From: Methylorubrum aminovorans
GTDB taxonomy: Bacteria; Pseudomonadota; Alphaproteobacteria; Rhizobiales; Beijerinckiaceae
Reading direction: 5' to 3'
DNA length: 64,000 bases
Assembly (NCBI RefSeq): GCF_022179725.1
Contig: NZ_BPRC01000008.1
Span: 124,001 to 188,000, forward strand
Both the position numbers and the translations under genes were made by a program. The notes under the pieces are model-generated. The model worked only from the letters and a program-made list of their open reading frames with translations, was not told where the DNA came from and did no database searches. Below, piece after piece: positions 63,947 through 64,000 of this stretch; positions within the stretch are counted from its first letter, which is position 1, and the number at the start of each line of letters is the position of its first letter.

Positions 63947-64000
63947 GCTACTCCCTCAATCCCCGCCCGGCGAGCAGGCCGACAAGTTCGGCTTGGCGCG

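Overview
The window is about 64 kb of high-GC chromosomal DNA from an alphaproteobacterium. The best fit is the Rhizobiales family Methylobacteriaceae (Methylobacterium/Methylorubrum). The evidence is the set of families present: DUF2794, DUF2336, an HWE-type histidine kinase, homospermidine synthase, class II DAHP synthase, BluB and an Opa-like/OprB fused porin. A Rhizobiales-type CGTCATTGCGAGCG intergenic repeat points the same way. The genus is an inference from gene content; no rRNA or tRNA gene is visible. I see no CRISPR array, prophage, insertion sequence or integrase, so this looks like ordinary core chromosome with small accessory insertions.

Layout. 0.1-3.4 kb (minus): Old Yellow Enzyme reductase, then opgD with a translationally coupled acetyltransferase. 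4.1-8.2 kb (plus): a polyamine module of ornithine decarboxylase, acetyltransferase and homospermidine synthase, closed by a strong terminator. 8.2-10.6 kb: two tandem Uma2-family nuclease genes (the second has lost the Asp of its PD motif), a small Smr-like protein and a DUF1206 membrane protein. 10.8-15.9 kb: a WbpM/WbpK/WbpL-type set for making a 6-deoxy-HexNAc nucleotide sugar and starting a surface glycan, interrupted by a divergent hxlR-azoR pair. 16.1-19.2 kb: a large membrane GGDEF-EAL protein, followed by a coiled-coil protein and a strikingly degenerate ferredoxin-reductase-like protein.

21.3-27.6 kb: glycogen and alpha-glucan metabolism (glgP, a GH13 glucosidase, glgA). 27.7-31.7 kb: Crp/Fnr regulator, aldo/keto reductase, HWE sensor kinase. 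31.7-34.3 kb: SelW-like protein and a lemA-TPM-TPM set. 34.7-37.0 kb: cstA-ybdD peptide/pyruvate uptake. 37.5-39.9 kb: YjgN (DUF898) membrane protein with an M48 protease. 40.0-45.7 kb: a lipoprotein, ndk, DUF2147, the fused porin and hslO. 46.0-48.6 kb: edd-eda (Entner-Doudoroff). 49.0-51.2 kb: TonB-dependent siderophore receptor. 51.2-55.6 kb: DUF2794, bluB, L,D-transpeptidase, a double-receiver protein and DUF2336. 55.8-59.0 kb: MFS and ABC exporters. 59.0-60.6 kb (minus): yicC-gmk. 61-62.1 kb: three small genes of unknown function. 62.4-63.8 kb (minus): class II DAHP synthase.

The most interesting non-genic signal is a 46-bp palindromic element present four times. Three copies are intergenic and one lies in frame inside the MFS transporter gene, where it encodes part of a cytoplasmic loop. 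A second, 110-bp dispersed repeat occurs twice; one copy supplies the stop codon of the upstream gene and the other runs up to the start of the WbpM-like gene. No whole new system is evident. The best candidates for novelty are the in-frame palindrome, the degenerate reductase pair, the Uma2 pair and the orphan terminator upstream of bluB.
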